Below are positions 10,251 to 23,620 of a DNA stretch of 64,000 nucleotides, piece by piece. The stretch spans positions 3,596,001 through 3,660,000 of the forward strand of contig OZ234493.1 in assembly GCA_965153455.1 (NCBI GenBank), in the 5' to 3' direction. Position 1 is the stretch's first letter. Each line of letters begins with the position of its first letter. Position numbers and translations under genes: made by a program. Under the pieces are notes generated by a model, which saw nothing but the letters and a program-made list of their open reading frames with translations, was not told the origin of the DNA and ran no database searches. The DNA comes from Sphagnum compactum (lineage: Eukaryota; Bryophyta; Sphagnopsida; Sphagnales).

Positions 10251-13200
10251 GCCAGCCAACCAACGTAAATTTACATTCTTCAGTGTTTATGGAAGCGTCG
10301 CGCGGCCGTCAGATTGCTAACACTTCACACACTATATATAAGGTACCTTCTCGATAGAATATGCATTAGGTAGCCCTGCAGGTGATCCTGAATGCACAAT
10401 GGGTAGCATGCACTGTTCCCAGGAAAATTTGCCACCATCAAAATGTGTTCATGGATCTGATTGCAACTTGTTAAAGAACTACAGTACTGTGTCCAATTAC
10501 ATGTAGAGTGATTAATGCGGCCCTTTGGTATTTCGGTGGTGCATTCATTCTCTTGGGTATTCGTGTTTCACATGTTAGAAGTCTCGTGCATTTATAATTC
10601 ATATGGCATCCTGGTGTGCAGAGAAAGAGTCTCCTTGTATGCAGGATCAAACCCTCTCTAAATCAACTTTGAGCAGTCCAAATTGAGGTATGATCCTCCT
10701 TTGGTTTGGCCCATGAAGGCATAGGAAATAATTACTTGGAGGTTTGGGTAATATGTTGCCTCCAACACGTTGCTCTCAATATTTGATTAGGTAGTTCGTC
10801 ATTTTTGTTGGTTTTTTGCCCATTGGGAAAGAGATTAAGCATTGGGTCAAGGCAAACTACGATGGATCAAAAATATAACAATTGAGAGTACATATGAGGG
10901 TTCATATTTAATGTATTTCAAGCCTAGTGAAATTAGACCCCAAATAAATTTAAACCATGTTGAAATTAACAATTGTTTTTAATTTGCAAGTTCATATCAC
11001 CTTAATTTAAGCCTTTTAAAACATGTCTCTTAAATATTGGTCTAAACAATCGATTTAGATATCAAAATGGACTTTATGATATTCAATGATTATTAGAATT
11101 TTACTTAAATCTTGAAAAAAAAAAGGGGACTCTTTTTTACTTGATTTTTTTATTTGAAATGTTTTTATATATTTCAATGTGAATTGGTTCATTTAAAATT
11201 ATGAGCATGTTTTCCAACTTCTCTAGAAATAAAAAAGTCTAAAACTTATGGTTATTTGGATTGTGCCCCAATTGTATCTTACATTGCAAAGTTCACCTTG
11301 GATTCGATATTACTATTTTTGTGTAAGATTTTCAAAGTTGTAGGATTATAATATAATTTTCAATTTCTCATTTCATTTTTGATATATTTCTCAAAAGGGG
11401 CAAACACACTAAAAAGGAGTCAAGGGTGCTAAAGTCAAAATCTTTTCCAAGGATTGAATTTGACACATGACATTCCTGTGTTGATCTATTTTCTTAAATT
11501 TTCCATTTTTCATACCCAATTTGCAACTATGTGATTAATTAAAAAAAAATTCTCCATCTTGGTCTATCTAATTTATAGTATGCATTCATGCTTTGAATAA
11601 CATAAAAATGAATAACTTTTGTTAAAAGCACATTTTCAAAATCAAAAACATGTTTGAAGCAAATGTGTTCAAATTGTGTTTTAAAATGAATTTCAACAAT
11701 TTCAAGTGTTTTGGTTTTTATGATCATCAATTTATAGTGAAGATCTTTGCTAATTTTGAGAAGGAATGGTGTACATTTCATAATTAAAAAGGATGTTAAA
11801 AAAAAAACCATTGTCCACAATTGTCTTGAACATGCAAAAGGATTTAAAGTTCCTAAAAAAGACACCTTTCTGATTTTTCAATGAAACAAAATTACAATTT
11901 TAAGCAATGTTGTAATAACATTATGTGGTTTGTTTTGTTATGGTTCCACCCTAAATGCATTTGAGTTATATACAACAAGATTTGGCAAACCGAAAAAAAT
12001 TGAAACGATGATTTCCAACAAGTCTATTGTAGTGTGCTTTCACCCACTTGGTGTAAGGTTTGGGCACATAATTTGGGTTAGACTTAACCTGTTGTGTTTA
12101 TTTGGAGTATTCTAGTGTGCATGTGATGGATGAAGATGTTCCATATGAGTGCATGCATCTACATGATAATTTTTTAATGTAATACGAGAAATTATTAATT
12201 TGAAGTTTGAACATGACATAAAAGTAAACCCATTATGTGATGATTAAGTTGCCACCAAGTAGCAACTTTTTTAAGGAAAAATGGACTTTCCTTAAAGATA
12301 AAGTGACTAAATGGTTGCCCCAACCAAGTTCCTCAATGGAGAAAGGGATTTTCCTTCCCCAAAAAGAAGGGGACTAAGTTGCCCTAGGGATAAAAGGATT
12401 TTGGATTTGTCAAAATTGAAAGTTCTTCATACCGTTGGAAAACTATCAAAACATAAATGTCGAAAGTGAGTTCACATTTTCCATTTGAAAATATGAGTTG
12501 AAAGTTATTGCCAAAATATGGTTCAAAAATTAAATTAGCAATTCGAATTCTAACCATTAAAACTAAAAATGAAAACTAAATGACTTTTGATAAAAACATG
12601 CAACATTACATTGGAAAGATCATATAAAAGTTTATAACTTTGTAGTTGAAAGTTGTTCAAATGGAAATCACATGTGGAAATTATGAGCCTACAAATTTGC
12701 GAGACCATGTTGTTTACAATGAACTTGAGCTGAAAAAATGGTTCATGGGCAACTTGGATGAGTTCTCTTGGAGCAACAACCCCAACCATGTGTTTTATGG
12801 GGAACTAAGCATGGTTCCCTAAACAATTCGATTGGGGTTGCCATTTAATACGCTTCTCCTTGAGGAAGTTGCTCCTTGAGGAAAGTTTTTTTTTTCCTTG
12901 GAGAAGTTGCCCTAAGCAAAACACATTGAAGTTGCCCCATAACCATATTTGGGTCCCTAAAGAACACATGAATTGTAATTTTTTGTGCAAATAACTTTTC
13001 CATATGAATTCCATTTGAAGAGCTTTCAACTACAAAGTTGTAGCCTTCAATAAGATCTTTCCAATGTTGTGTCACACATTTCTATTAATTGTCTTTTGAC
13101 CCTTGTTTTGCAATATCAATGGCTAAAAATCAAATTACTAAATTGACGTAATTTTAAACTAATGTTTTCAAATTGATAATGTGAGCTAACTTTCAATGTC

Positions 13201-13879
13201 TATCTTTTTGAAAGTTCTTCAACAATATAAAAAAGCTTGATAAAGTCACAAAGAAATCTCCACAACAACAATATAAAAGACTCTCAATTTGGAGAGAATG
13301 CTTTTGGAAATTTGTTTTAAAAATTTAGAAAACTTTAAAACCTTTTTTTCCTACCATTGGACCTTTGGGTTGGAAAGGGAGATCCTAGCCATTGCACCAC
13401 ATTTTTTCTTAAAAAATCTTGTGCAAAAAAAATAGTTAAAATGTTAATCATAATTTGAATACAATAAAAAGTATTGAAAATATTTTTCCTAATGGGCACT
13501 GTCTTGCAAGTACATCAATCTAAATGATAAATTTAATTCATGACACCTAATTTAGTGCTTGCTTTTAAGCCAATAAAAACCCAATACTAATTTAATGTCA
13601 TCATGTGGGCTTCGAGGGTTGTGTGTTGATGTGGACATTTTAAACTAATGATAATGTTAAAAAGAACTAAAACTAAGGTAGAACTACCCATCATTGATCA
13701 CTACCCTATCACTAATCACCTTTTTAAATCTTCATCATCTGTGCTTCATTTTGAGTGATTTAAAATGTTATGAGAGTGCTACTTCAAATTCTAAAAATCA
13801 TGTTTGAAGTGCAAATGAAAGGAATATTGGAAAAAATAGCAAGAAAAAAAAGAAGGTTTCAAACCCACAATACGCGTGT

Positions 13880-14080
13880 TTTTCCTTTTTTCTTTTTTTT
13901 TGAACCCCTCCTACTTTCAAAGCTTCTAACTTTCTCATTTCGTGTCCATTTTAACAATTTAAAATGTTATATAAGAGCACCACCTTTAATTTTACAAATC
14001 ATCTTTGAACTCTAACAGCAATAAAACAACATACAAGGAATTTTTTGGGTGACTGGGTTTAGGTTTTGTAGTGTTCAATG
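13880..14080 (+). repeat. Dispersed repeat, copy 2
   Basis: Aligns by eye with about 1670-1870 in direct orientation, sharing the cctccta core and the stretch around tttacaaatcatctttgaac. The copies are old and diverged. It has no coding content. Confidence 0.5.
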
Positions 14081-15199
14081 GTTTTTTTTGAGTTCTTGAC
14101 CCCCTTTCCTTTGGGGAGCCATAATTTTCTCAACTTGTTTTTGACAATTTTTAATGTGCTAGATAGGAGAGGTTCAAGTTTTATTTGGACACCAAAAACA
14201 ACAGAGCCCTCCCCTTGGATCCGACCTACCCTGATTTCTTAAGTGATTATTCATGGGTTGTTCTACCTTAATGGTTTTTGCTATTAGGTACCTGAATGAT
14301 GCAAGTTTTTATGTAAATAATCTAGACATTTGCATATTCCATCTATTTTGTTTCTTATGACATAGGTTGAAGATGTTGTGTAACCTTGGGCACATGCATG
14401 CTTTCATGGGCTTATGAACCTTTGTTAGTTGGTTAACAACCTATGTTAAGGAATGTGTTAACAATGTCGAAGGCTTTTCACACTAAACCTAATACTTGGT
14501 TAACCCGTGAATTTGGTTCGCTTAGCCTTTCATGTTTACCTCCATCTAATATTAAGTTTCATAGGTTATCATACTTTACAGTTTGTTCAAACCATATTTC
14601 TAAACATACATTATATCTTTTCCTAGCCCTATTCAGTACTATTGCATTGTAGCAAAATACAAGTTAGAGTTATTGTGAGTTTCCAAAGAGCCATTCTCCA
14701 TGGATATTTTTTAAGATGGAAAAGTATCTGAACAACCCATATTTTTGTAGGTTTAAAGCTTTTCCAAGCAAATGAAAAAATTGTTATTATTCATGATAGA
14801 AAAAATGTTATTATACAAAAAAAAACTTCACAAGGAGATTTTGGAACAATGAAGCCTTTTCATTGTTGTTTGACAAGTTTGAATAAAGATATTGGGAATC
14901 TCACAAAAACTAATGAAAAAGAAAAATTGGGAGGTTTTTGTTGCAGTTGTGAACATAAAAGGTACTATGGTACAAAAAATTGGATTCATTATAATAGGTG
15001 ATCAAGCACCCATTGTTCATAAAAGGCCATTGTTAATCTTTATATTTTATTTTAACTACCTTTCCTTCATTATGAATAGGTAACAAATGTGCACCAAATC
15101 CATCCCAGGGGGAACACTTAATGTAAAGTTTGGGATATACGTACATTAAACGACCATTTTTAAGGGGGGTATTATGTTTAACCCATTTTTTATCACCAT

Positions 15200-15385
15200 A
15201 TTATTATCTAATTTTCTAATATATACATATTAAAGCCAATTTATATTAATTATAATTCAATATTTCATATTATTTCATACCCTATATTATAATTAAATTG
15301 ATTATTTGAATAAAATGTACCCTATTTTTTAACTAATTAACTTATAATTTTTACCCAACAACCAATATATTGCACCTTATATTGG
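15200..15385 (+). repeat. Direct repeat of about 190 bp, copy 1
   Basis: Strong similarity to 19905-20085 in the same orientation. Shared landmarks are ttatattaattataattca, tattataattaaatt, attatttgaataaaatgtac and caatatatt. Homology stops abruptly at both sides. The 4.7 kb spacing could suggest LTRs, but no retroelement protein lies between them, so a dispersed short element is more likely. Confidence 0.55.
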
Positions 15386-18379
15386 CTACAACCAAGCTTG
15401 CACTTAGTAGGTAACTTACACCCTTTTTGTTTGTGGAATGTTTTGATTCCATGGCCTTTAAATGTTTGTGTACAAGTTATTCAACATTGTCACAATATCA
15501 GGAAATAGAGAATCCAAAAGCTACAATTAAACCATTTCTAATGACGTTTCCCTCCCTTTGTTTAGATGGATGCAAATTGATTCTTATGTGTGGACATATT
15601 TTTTATTTATTTATACCAATGTCCCCCCCCCCCCTTGGAAATCCATTTAGGTTTTCTTTTCTATTTCTTGAAATTATATGCTTTGGTTTAAGTTGATTCC
15701 AAATTTCACAAAAATCATGAAACACACAACATGTTTTTGTCACCTTTGTTACTTTATTCACTCTAGAGTCGAAATTTCTCAAGATTTTCCACTTATATTT
15801 TTGGTGAATGAAAAGCATTTTTTTTGTTATAACTTTATCTTTCTTCTTGTGAGAATCATATCTTGTTTTGTTCACATCCATAAGGTTTCTAGTCTTCTAA
15901 ATGTTTTGCAAAAAATGAAATTTTTATGTTGAAGAAATCATATTGTGCAAGTGTGACCTTCTTGCTTGGAAGGTGGATCCAATAGCTTTTGATAACAAGA
16001 TGTGAACATCAAATCATATGGATGTAGAATTATTGCCCATATCATAAATGTTAATATTTGGTATATGGATCCACCCATCTTGAAGAAAAAGGGGTTTTTA
16101 AAAAAAATAAAAATAAAAATCTTAAAGGCTTTTTCTATCATTGCATATATGCTTCAATAATTGGTAAATTATGAAAGCTTTGGATTTCCTTTTTCTTCCC
16201 TTTGCAAATTTCTCATTGGTTGTGCCATTATCATTGTCATCATGGCAATGGACAATTTTGTAATGCATAAAGACACCAACCATGGATGTCTATGGCCTAT
16301 GACCCTCATCATGACATATGTCCTAAAAAAAACACAAGTTGTTTACAATGCAACATGCAAAAGGACGCTAAAATGAGGACAAGAATTAAAAGATTTGTGA
16401 GAATGAGACACACTTGAAATTGAAAGAAAAGATGAATATATAGGTAAACGGATTAAAAAATTAAGCCTTTACTTGTCCATGCATATTTTTTAATTTATAA
16501 ATATTTATTTTAAAATTATAGAAAATTTTCTTTTTTTCCTCGTAAATAGAAATTTGAAGCAATAGCCATGACTATGAAATGATCCCCAAGGCTTTTGTAT
16601 TGAGTTTGGTTTAAGAGTTGAGTATGGTTTATTTGAAAGCACCTCCGCCCATGGAATATGCATCCAAACCTTATTCCAATGTTTTATCTTCTTTGTGGTT
16701 TTTTTTTAATTATTTTCTTTATTTTTGTCAATTCTATGATGTAGGCAAACAAAGTCTAAAAGTCACAACCATCCAAAAGAAAATCTAGCCAAATTTGGCT
16801 ATAAGACATATATATGGAAAAAAAAATAATTTTTTATTTTTCAATTAATTTTGTGATGTTGCTCGAGTGGTGATCATCCATAAGAATCTTTAGCCAAATT
16901 TATTGATATTCAAACTATGAAAATAGAAAAAATCTTAAGCACACTTTCAAGTTGTAGGCAAATTGTGGTGAATTTTGGCAAATTTAATTTCTTAAAAAGG
17001 AATTTATCACAAAATATTTTTTGTAAAATGGTGGAAATTCGCCACCAAAAAAATCACTATGTGGAATTTTTTTTAATAAATGATCTTTCTATATTCTAGG
17101 CCACCCACCAAAACCTATTATAAAAAGTCTAGCAATTTGGATTTTTCTTTTCTCGAAATATGGCAAATTTGGACCAATATTTTCATAAAAAGTCCTTTTG
17201 TATACATTTTTCAGGTTTAAAATAGCCAAATTTGCCACCCAAAAAAATCACTCTGCCTTTTGCCATTGAAATTAAAAACTTCTTGTACTTTACGCTGCGG
17301 AATGCCTACTACTTCTATAGTTCTCCCCTAATTTTTTGCCCTATGCACTTAGGGCCTACCACCCTCAAAGCTAAGGACCCTCAAATTAGGGAAGGTGCCT
17401 TGGTAGCAACCCTTCCCCTATACATAAAGACCCTAAAGACCTTTGGAATTATTCCAAGTGTAATTGGATGGCAAGTTCTAAAGAGGAATTCGACTATTGT
17501 GAAAATGCCCGTGCCTTCCATTTTCATGAAGGGCTTTTCCGCCCTACGGAAGTGTACCTTCTCTTTTTTAGCCTTGTCGACCATCCACCTTGTGATTTCT
17601 TGGATGATTTCATCCACTGAATCTCATCCATCTCATCCATTTTGACGGGTATTTACATTTGGCAACATCCTTCATTAAAGACATTACAAGAAGGATGCTT
17701 GTGCTCGGCTATTGCCTTGCTCGGCTATTGCACTTGCCTCTCTACCTTAGGCCTTATACCCTAAGGTTCCTCCACGGAACTTTTTTGTAAATTCGTCAAA
17801 CAAAGTCCCTACCCTATTATTAACCTAATTTTGAAGCCCTAAGGCCGAATTATTAATTAATTTAGAAAAATCCATTTTGAAAATAAAGAATATTCCCAAA
17901 AAAATTCAGTCTCCTTCACACGAGAATTTTCTTTGAGAAATGTTTTTGTAAAAAAAAAATAAAAATTATTTGTGTTGAAGTTGCCAAGGTAGGAAGTTCC
18001 ACTTGAGATCAAGTCCCACTTTTTTTACTAAATTTCTTCTTTGGGAAACATTTTTGGATAAAAGCAAAGTATTTTCTTAGGTTTGAAGCATTTGGGTCAG
18101 CCTTTTTTTTTCTCTATCTACCCTAGAACCTTGGCCAATTTGACACTAATTATATTATTTTCAGAAATTTTGAAATTAAAAAAAAAAATTGGTCCAAATC
18201 AAAAGGTATTGTGAAGGAAAATAATGAATTTTTCAAAATTAATTAATTATTCAATGGACATGTGTTGAAATGGCCAAGGTACTACGGTATAACACAATTC
18301 GTTCAATTTTCAACCGTTTCATGAACAATTGTGGGAGGACATGTCATATCGAGTCTATTCATGTTTAACGTGCAATAAA

Positions 18380-18720
18380 AGCCATGCGAGGAGGCCATTC
18401 GCACTCTAGAGTTGAGGGCAAAGGTCTAAGGTGTAGTAAAGGGCCCTACTCCCAACAAGGCTTTACCCTATACCTAAACATACATAGATCGCAAAGGCGG
18501 GGAAGGGGAAGAGTCCTTATGCCTACTCCTCCAAATTAGTGGGAGGGAAAATATGTAGGCGTAAGATCCCTTCTCTTCCAAGTGTTTGTGGAGGGCACAT
18601 TATATGCATGAATGTCCCTACTAGAAGAGAGAGGAGGGAACAACTAACTATGGTTCACAAAAATGTAGGTAGTGCGGATCCTCTATTGAGGCAAATACTT
18701 TGTTAAGTGTAAGAGGCCCT
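18380..18720. repeat. Mosaic dispersed repeat related to 54.24-54.42 kb
   Basis: The part around 18482-18545 (aaggcggggaaggggaagag, cctactcct) matches the reverse complement of about 54355-54416. The part at 18586-18690 (ggagggca, catgaatgtccctac, agaggagggaac) matches 54268-54365 directly. The mixed orientation points to a foldback-type element with internal inverted repeats. A related ccctcaaattag segment also occurs near 17380 and 47158. Confidence 0.45.
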
Positions 18721-18957
18721 CCACATATACTAAATTGCTTTTGACATATCTATGTGCTTTTCCTATGTGGAATAGGAAACCCCTATAGTACTCCAAAAAA
18801 AAAATTAACCCTAAAAAAAACAAGAGTGAACTATATAGGACTACCAAGATGTACCAAGATGTATACTAGGTAGTAGTATCTTGCAATTTTGAGGCAAGAA
18901 AAAGCTTTAGGACAAACACTTGAGGAATTTAGGGCTTCTCAACACACTTGAGGATAG

Positions 18958-18999
18958 TTGTGGTGGAGGTTGTGGTGGAGGTTGTGGTGGTGGTGGTGA
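18958..18999. repeat. GGT-rich short tandem repeat
   Basis: A 12-bp unit, tgtggtggaggt, is repeated about two and a half times and runs into a pure GGT stretch. Confidence 0.8.
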
Positions 19000-19354
19000 T
19001 GGTCATGTGGTCTCCGGATCTTTAGATATGTCAAGATTTTGGGAGACACTAGGTACGATAAGTGTACCATGGCAAGTTCAACATTTCAATGTCGAATAAT
19101 TATTTTATTTTTCAAAGATTTTTCATGTCCAAAATTAGAATATTGCAAAATAATATCCTAAATTTGAGTATTTTTAGTTTTTTTTTTTGGCAAAATTTTG
19201 TCATATATCATTGATAACTTAGCCCTTTCTCTTTTTGTTGAAAAAAATCTTGAGAAAAAACCAAATTAAATTGCCTAAATTCTACCTTGTGATTCGGAGA
19301 AGGTGTCAAAATGTAGCTATAACATTAGCTTTCCTTATCATTTTCATTATGTTG

Positions 19355-19376
19355 TAAACCCTAAACCCTAAACCCC
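19355..19376. repeat. Interstitial telomere-like motif
   Basis: Two to three plant telomere units (CCCTAAA) in tandem, in the middle of gene-free AT-rich DNA, so probably not a telo-box of an active promoter. Confidence 0.7.
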
Positions 19377-19904
19377 TCACCCCCATTTCCACACACACAC
19401 ATTCTTCAAAAACAAATACTTGAAACAAATACCCTAAACCTTAAAACCTTGAACAACTATGTATGTCTAAAAGGATGACTAATTGCATAATATCAATAAA
19501 TAGAATATGGTCTAGTAGTGTGTGTTGGAGAACTACTAGATTGTATTTTAATTTTATTGTTGTTTTGAAGAATATATCATGAGATTATTGGTGTGTGTTT
19601 TTTTAATTGTATTTTCAATTTTGTGATATAGTTAAATCGGGGACCATCAAGTAGAATTTAAATCTAAATATACTATATAGACATTTACCTAAATTTGGTT
19701 AGAAACTACATATGAAAGTTTTAAAAATTAATCCTTTGGTTACCAATTAAAAAATGTTATAGAAATCTAGAGATTTAAAATATATTTTATATTCCCTCGC
19801 AAATTAGTGTCAAATTAACACAATTTTTTTTTTACAATGTCAGAATCATATTTTTCAGATTTAAAAACTGCAAAAAATCGCCAAAATAAACACCATGGGA
19901 TTAT

Positions 19905-20085
19905 TGTTATTATTTTTAATATATACATAATAAAGGCACCTTATATTAATTATAATTCATTATTTCAGATTATTACATACCTTATATTATAATTAAATTA
20001 ATTATTTGAATAAAATGTACTTTTTTTTAATTAATTAACTTATAAGTTTTACTCAACAAACAATATATTACACACTATATTTTTA
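19905..20085 (+). repeat. Direct repeat of about 190 bp, copy 2
   Basis: Partner of 15200-15385, in the same orientation, with shared AT-rich landmarks and diverged flanks. Confidence 0.55.
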
Positions 20086-20764
20086 TTCACGTACTTTTTA
20101 CTTTTTTTTTACTATAGTAGGATTCTTCAACTTTTTTACTTTCCTTTTTGACATATAGCCAAATTTGGCTAATTCCTCTTGTGGGCAATTGCCAATGTGG
20201 TTAAATCACAAAATTGGGGGGAAAAAAACAATTTCATGCTTAAAATATATTTAAAAATGACAAGAAAATTTCATTACCTTCTTGCACCAATTTTGCATCT
20301 TGTTTCCTTTGAATTGAATAATAAAAAATCAATTGAATTTGAGTTCAATTCCAATGAAATCTAAATTTCATTCAATGATTTCGAATTTAATTGAAATTTG
20401 GATTGAAATAATTTAAAATTAAAATTCCATTCAAGTTTCATGCAATCTCATTCAATATTTTCATTCAAATGGAAATTTTCTTTTTTTGCATCATTTCATT
20501 CTCACTAGTAGTGTGTTTCTAGAAAATAACTTAGAATTATATATTTTATGGAGAACCTTTAAATTTGATTTTTTTTTAAAAAATTGAAACTATCTTAGTT
20601 CTAATTCCAAACATAAAAGAAATTGGGAATCGACCCATATATAAATATATGTAATTTTTAAAAATTATTGTTATCAAATTTTCTTTTTCAATAAATTTTT
20701 TTTTAAACATGAAAAGCTACATTGATTTTTTAATATTCCATTTTCAAAATAATATATTTTAGAA

Positions 20765-21540
20765 CCGGCAGGTTTCATGGAAGCCGGAAACAACCGACGG
20801 TTCCGTGGGGTTATTTTGATATTTTGGGAACCGCAGCAATGGGCCAAGATCACCGGTTCTTTTCATTTATGAGAACCGCCGGTCAAAAAGAGATAACCGT
20901 TCTTCAACGTTAAACCTAAGAACCCTCGAACCATAAACCCTAAACAAACCCTAATCCGGAAAATCAAAGGCCGTCTCTTATCCACCGTCGAATTTTTTCT
21001 AATTGTACGGTCGATCGAGATTTATAGGAGGAAAATACATATTTCTAAAGAGTGGAAAAAATAATTTTCTAATTTTAAAAGGATTTTTGCATGCGATTCT
21101 TCGTAGCATGTACGAGAGACCCGAGATACGTCGGGAACTTGAATTCAGTTAGAATGTGAAAGTTCGGAATCGGCATTTTTTTGTGTGGGTGTATTCGAAA
21201 TGAATTACGAGACGGGGAAGGGGGGGGGGTCCCCCTTTTTGTCACCCATCCGGTATTGGTCTGAAACCGTTCACAAAGCCCGATCTCGTATTGGGTGCTT
21301 CCCAACAAAGGTCGGTCGGGCTTCACAAAAACCAATCAAATCAAAAAGACAAGAATAAATTGTTGTGGACCCCCCTCATGTTAGTTAGGGATTCCGATCA
21401 CACTTATTATTTGCCCATCTCCTTCCGTTCACATGTGTTGTTGGTGCCGCGGGGCGGGGGGTGGTGTCATTCCGGTGGTGGTGCGCGCGCCTTCTTATTA
21501 CTACCTTTGGTGGCTTCGGAACTAATTGTATATTATTTTC
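20765..21540. other. CpG-richer island inside the AT-rich block, no gene recognised
   Basis: Base composition shifts abruptly. The segment has several aaccggc, gccggtt and gaaccg motifs in both orientations (20763-20890), a telomere-like aaaccctaaac (about 20936) and a G run near 21220. Open frames on both strands are under 90 codons and match nothing known to me. It may be the promoter-like end of a decayed transposon or a dead gene. Nothing more can be supported. Confidence 0.35.
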
Positions 21541-23620
21541 AAAAATGTTGAATTTTTCAAATAATTATATTTTTTTGAAATAACAAACAAAAAAATTGTA
21601 GTGGAAAAATATGGGGTCTCCAAGAATATTCTATTTTGTCATTTACTTTCTTTGATATTAAAAATATAATAATATTTTACACTTAAGAAAATATACTAAA
21701 TAATAATGAAGTTAGTATGCTGGAGAGTTTGTTTTGGATTTTTTACATGGCAAAATAGGGTTTTTACACCGCAAATTTTTGGCAATTTCAAAATTAATTA
21801 ATTAATGCCTAACTAGCCGAAATTGTGCCTCTCTCTCTCTCTCACACACACACACACATTCTCATGTACAACATTTGCATACGATAGTGGCCTTTTGGTG
21901 ACGAGGCTTTTGTCCGGTAAAATAGTGGGAATTTGAAGGAGCGGCTTATTTCCGGAATGCCTTGCTCGACTCTCCGCTTTCTCGGGAGGAAAATTTTGGG
22001 TTGAATAAAGTGCCCTACAAACACACTAGGAAAATTCTGCGGACGCTTCATAAAAGGGAAAAGGCTCTCAATCATGCCATCTTTGGATAAAATCAAAGGG
22101 GGGGGTTGGTATTTGTTTTTTTCTTTTTTGTTTTTTCTTTCTCTTTTGGGGGTTTTTGGGGGTTGAGGATTTTGCCCACAAGAAGACCAATAATGAAAGA
22201 TTGGCCGACTTTTTTCATCCTATATGGAACAAACATGCGGCCCCTCACAAATCTCGGAAAGTTTTTTTTCAATGATTAGGTGCTTTGATTCGTTCGTGCT
22301 TCGAAATGTTCAAACAAAAAATGTTTGCGCCATATCCCATATTTGGTGAAAAAAATTGAAAACAATTTATGCGTTAGCCTAACTAACTCGGACAATTATT
22401 CCCTTAGCCTACCTGCTCAAAATCACCCCCCAAGCCCCAAAAAAAAAAAAAAAAAAAACCAAATCATCATGTCATAAGTGCACAACTTGGGTTGTGAAAT
22501 TTGTACTGGGGATATCGCTAAGGACTTCGGACGATTACTATTATGATGTGCTTGTTGATTTATACTGACTCGGAGGGAGAGGAGTTGTCGCGTATATGTA
22601 GCAGCAACCGGAGGTGGCGCTCAGGAAAATGGAAAGACAGGATGAAACTCAGTTTACCACCAAAATTGATGGTTTTCTGGAGTTTCAACCCGTGTTGAAT
22701 GCTAGTGTACTCTTTTGCAGGTTTTTTTTAAAATCTCACCCTGTGTATGTATGACCAAACTCAGGGTTCTGGTGCTGTGTCTTCATCACTTTACGGATAA
22801 CTCTAATAACTTGGTGTTTTGTTTTTATTTTTTCCCAACCCATTTCCAATATACAAGATTTCTCGTCAAAGAGCCTCTCTCTCTTCGACTGGTCTAACTT
22901 TTCACCACCCTTCTCTAGAACAAACTTTGGGCCCATTGAACCAACATATGGGGTGCATCAAATCCCTTATTATGTGTCTTATGGTGAGATATTTGACTCA
23001 AGTCGATTAGTTGTGGGCACCCTTCCAAATTTGATTTTTTCTTTTTCTTTTGTGATGGGCATTTTTCATTGGCCCATCACCAAAAAATTAATCAAGCTTT
23101 GGACAGTACATAAGTAGATAGGTACATTGTAATTGCCTCCTTTGGGTTGCTTATATAGGTTACAAGAGTAGAAGTCGGATACGGGATTAAGTAGTGAGGA
23201 GTTATTGGGAACATGTTGAGTACGTCTTTGGGAACACATTGAGAACAAAAAAAATCCAACACCCTCACCCTCCCCCCCAAAAAAAGAAAAAAACATTGGC
23301 AAGCCCCTTTCTCATTATAATGAAATTTGACAAGGTTTTCCCAAAAAGAAAAAAGAAAATAAAAAGTCAATACACTAGGAAAACAAAAATTCCCAAAAAC
23401 TTTCCATTTATTATTATTTTTTCAACAATAAGTTGAAAAAAAATGGAATTTTATTTTATTTTATTTCAATTTTTTTTATGTTACATAAATTGGCTAGCAT
23501 CCCAAGAGGCATTTAGGCTAGCATTAAAAAAATGTCCACAAAATTTTAGAACTTGTCTAAATAAATATTTGAAAAAAAAAAACTAGTTTTTAAAAAAATG
23601 CTAGCAAATTAAAATAATCA
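21540..23620. other. Intergenic, AT-rich with simple repeats
   Basis: Contains a CT/CA microsatellite at about 21832-21859, an A run of about 20 bases at 22440-22459, and a moderately GC segment at 21890-22310 with broken short frames on both strands. No gene was recognised. Confidence 0.6.

Larger units (their letters stand above)
10250..18380. other. Gene-free AT-rich intergenic block
   Basis: Long AT-rich DNA with many poly-A and poly-T runs and only short, composition-driven open frames. It contains the dispersed repeat at about 13880-14080 (matching 1600-1870), a 12-C run at 15623-15634, the repeat at 15200-15385 (matching 19905-20085), and repeated gccaaattt motifs at 16780-17240. A slightly less AT-rich patch lies at 17330-17640. 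No intact gene was recognised. Confidence 0.7.

Noticed and set aside
17232-17645. 137-codon open frame, with a 78-codon frame on the opposite strand (17381-17617)
   Set aside because: No family features. It lies in a repeat-related patch (the ccctcaaattag motif is shared with 47158) and has no splice or promoter context.
15200-20085. Complete LTR retrotransposon bounded by the 190-bp direct repeats
   Set aside because: No gag, protease, integrase or reverse-transcriptase frame, and no primer-binding site seen between them.
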